From: Candidatus Dadabacteria bacterium
GTDB taxonomy: Bacteria > Desulfobacterota_D > UBA1144 > Nemesobacterales > UBA2774
Assembly (NCBI GenBank): GCA_020027805.1
Contig: JAHKKQ010000120.1
Location: 1 to 6,579 of the forward strand
Length of the DNA stretch: 6,579 nucleotides
Direction of reading: 5' to 3'
The position numbers and the translations under genes were made by a program. The notes beneath the pieces were generated by a model. The model was not told where the DNA came from. It was given only the letters and a program-made list of their open reading frames with translations, and searched no databases. Position 1 is the stretch's first letter. Every line of letters starts with the position of its first letter. Of the stretch, positions 5,518-6,579 are shown one piece after another.

Positions 5518-6579
5518 TCAAAGGGGGAGATAAACGGAAAAGACGGACCCCGCGCCGGGCGTGCTCAGGACCTCGACGTGTCCCCTGTGAGCGCCTACGA
5601 CGGCTTTCACGAGGCTCAGTCCCAGTCCGAGCCCCCTCTGCGAGCGGCTCTTGTCGCCCCTGTAGAGACGGTCCCAGATGTTGTCGAGCTCGTCGTCCGA
5701 GATGCCGACGCCCGTATCTTTAACGGTGATCTCGACCTCTTTTTCCCCGCGGCTGGCCTCTATGTCTATCCTGCCGCCCGAAGGGGTGTATTTGATCGCG
5801 TTATCGAGAAGGTTGGCGAGGACCTGCCGTATCCTGCTCCGGTCGGCGGTAAGGTATAGCTCCTCGGGAAAACCCGCGTGCACTGTAACGCCTTTCTCCT
5901 CGGCGACGTATCCGTACAGGTCGACGACGTCCCCGATAACGGGCGCCACGTTCATCTCTTCGAGGTTGAGCTTCATGGCCCCGGTCTCGGCTTCGGATAC
6001 GTCCATGAGGGTATTCAGCATTATGAGTATGCGCTCGGATTCCTCTATGCAGTCGGAGAGGGCCTCCCTGAGAGTCTCTCCGTCCTGTCCCGACTGTATC
6101 GCCATTTCCGCAGTCCCCCGGAGCCTGGTCATCGGCGTGCGCAGGTCGTGGGCGACGTTGTCGAGCACGCTTCTCATCCCGTTCATCAGGGTTTCTATCT
6201 TGTCGAGCATCGTATTGAAGAGGGTAATGATCTCGTCGTTGAGCTTGTCCTCGTTACGGACCGGCACCCTCATGTCTATCTTGGTCTTCGCGACGATGGA
6301 GTTGAGCGTATTGATGAGCTGCCTGATGGGGTTGAGCGCGCGGTCTGCGACGAACAGCCCTCCCAGGTATGCGATAAGGATTATGGGGATGATGGCGAAG
6401 AGATAGATGTTCCTTATCCTCTTTAAAAGGTCTTCCCTCTCGGATATCGTCTGACCGAGCTGAAGTACCGAGCCGTCTGACAGCGTGAGTGAGGTGGTTT
6501 CATAGGCGTCGTCCTCTCCTTCCCCGACATATACCCACTCCCGGTCTACTGTCCCAACGCCCGTGCCGAGCTCGGCGGC
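5518..6579 (-). CDS. sensor histidine kinase, C-terminal 353 residues (partial)
   Basis: The frame is open to the right edge, so the true start lies outside; the internal ATG at 6273 is not the start. In visible-residue numbering, the end of a periplasmic sensor (about 1-53, with DGSVLQLGQTISERED) leads to a transmembrane segment at 58-78 and a HAMP linker from 79 (DRALNPIRQL). A HisKA helix pair follows with phosphoacceptor His144 in VAHDLRTPMTRL. The ATP-binding domain shows the N box (LANLLDNAIKYTP, Asn260), G1 (DTGVGI, Asp288), an F-box variant IWDRLYRGD and G2 (GLGLGL, 316-321), ending at VFSVYLPL. All catalytic boxes are intact. It should autophosphorylate and pass phosphate to a response regulator, probably encoded upstream beyond the window. 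The HDLRTP class and HAMP layout resemble CusS/heavy-metal-type kinases, but the signal is unknown. Confidence 0.95.
   Translation of the reverse strand, partial: AAELGTGVGTVDREWVYVGEGEDDAYETTSLTLSDGSVLQLGQTISEREDLLKRIRNIYLFAIIPIILIAYLGGLFVADRALNPIRQLINTLNSIVAKTKIDMRVPVRNEDKLNDEIITLFNTMLDKIETLMNGMRSVLDNVAHDLRTPMTRLRGTAEMAIQSGQDGETLREALSDCIEESERILIMLNTLMDVSEAETGAMKLNLEEMNVAPVIGDVVDLYGYVAEEKGVTVHAGFPEELYLTADRSRIRQVLANLLDNAIKYTPSGGRIDIEASRGEKEVEITVKDTGVGISDDELDNIWDRLYRGDKSRSQRGLGLGLSLVKAVVGAHRGHVEVLSTPGAGSVFSVYLPL

Noticed and set aside
5678..6406. 242-residue plus-strand open frame
   Set aside because: Antisense to the intact histidine kinase catalytic domains; Ser/Arg-rich low-complexity translation typical of a shadow frame.

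Overview
The window looks like chromosomal DNA from a diderm (Gram-negative type) bacterium. Three products carry export or lipoprotein signals, one gene encodes a transmembrane sensor kinase, and most genes have strong AGGAGG-type ribosome binding sites. The DNA is moderately GC-rich, yet ATA (Ile) and AGG (Arg) codons are frequent. With the spread of protein families, this suggests an uncultured lineage near the deltaproteobacterial or Desulfobacterota/Dadabacteria groups. That placement is only a guess, because there is no rRNA or other marker gene.

Layout. The left part (2-1767) reads rightward: the end of a DUF3828/NTF2-like protein, a metallo-beta-lactamase-fold protein whose metal motif is degenerate, a DUF3574 lipoprotein, and a small conserved protein of probable dimeric alpha/beta-barrel type. 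An AT-rich promoter region (1768-1943) leads into a 439-residue LCAT-like serine hydrolase (1944-3263), which lacks a signal peptide. The remaining genes read leftward: an acidic lipoprotein (3330-4043), a secreted protein with a C-terminal fibronectin type III-like domain (4565-5395), and the C-terminal 353 residues of a sensor histidine kinase that runs off the right edge (5518-6579).

The largest gene-free stretch, 4044-4564, is full of inverted repeats. It holds one copy of a recognisable dispersed repeat (CATTGCGAG...GCAATCT), a small hairpin, a probable intrinsic terminator for the leftward fibronectin-like gene, and a 10-bp-stem nested inverted repeat between that gene and the terminator.

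Working together. No single pathway links these genes. The left three complete genes may share a transcript. The hydrolase has its own promoter region. The two leftward exported proteins are separate units, and the kinase probably belongs to a two-component operon whose regulator lies outside the window. I found no defence system, CRISPR array, prophage or insertion-sequence transposase. The items most worth a second look are the altered MBL-fold active site, the cytoplasmic LCAT-like hydrolase, and the structured 3' region at 4381-4533.
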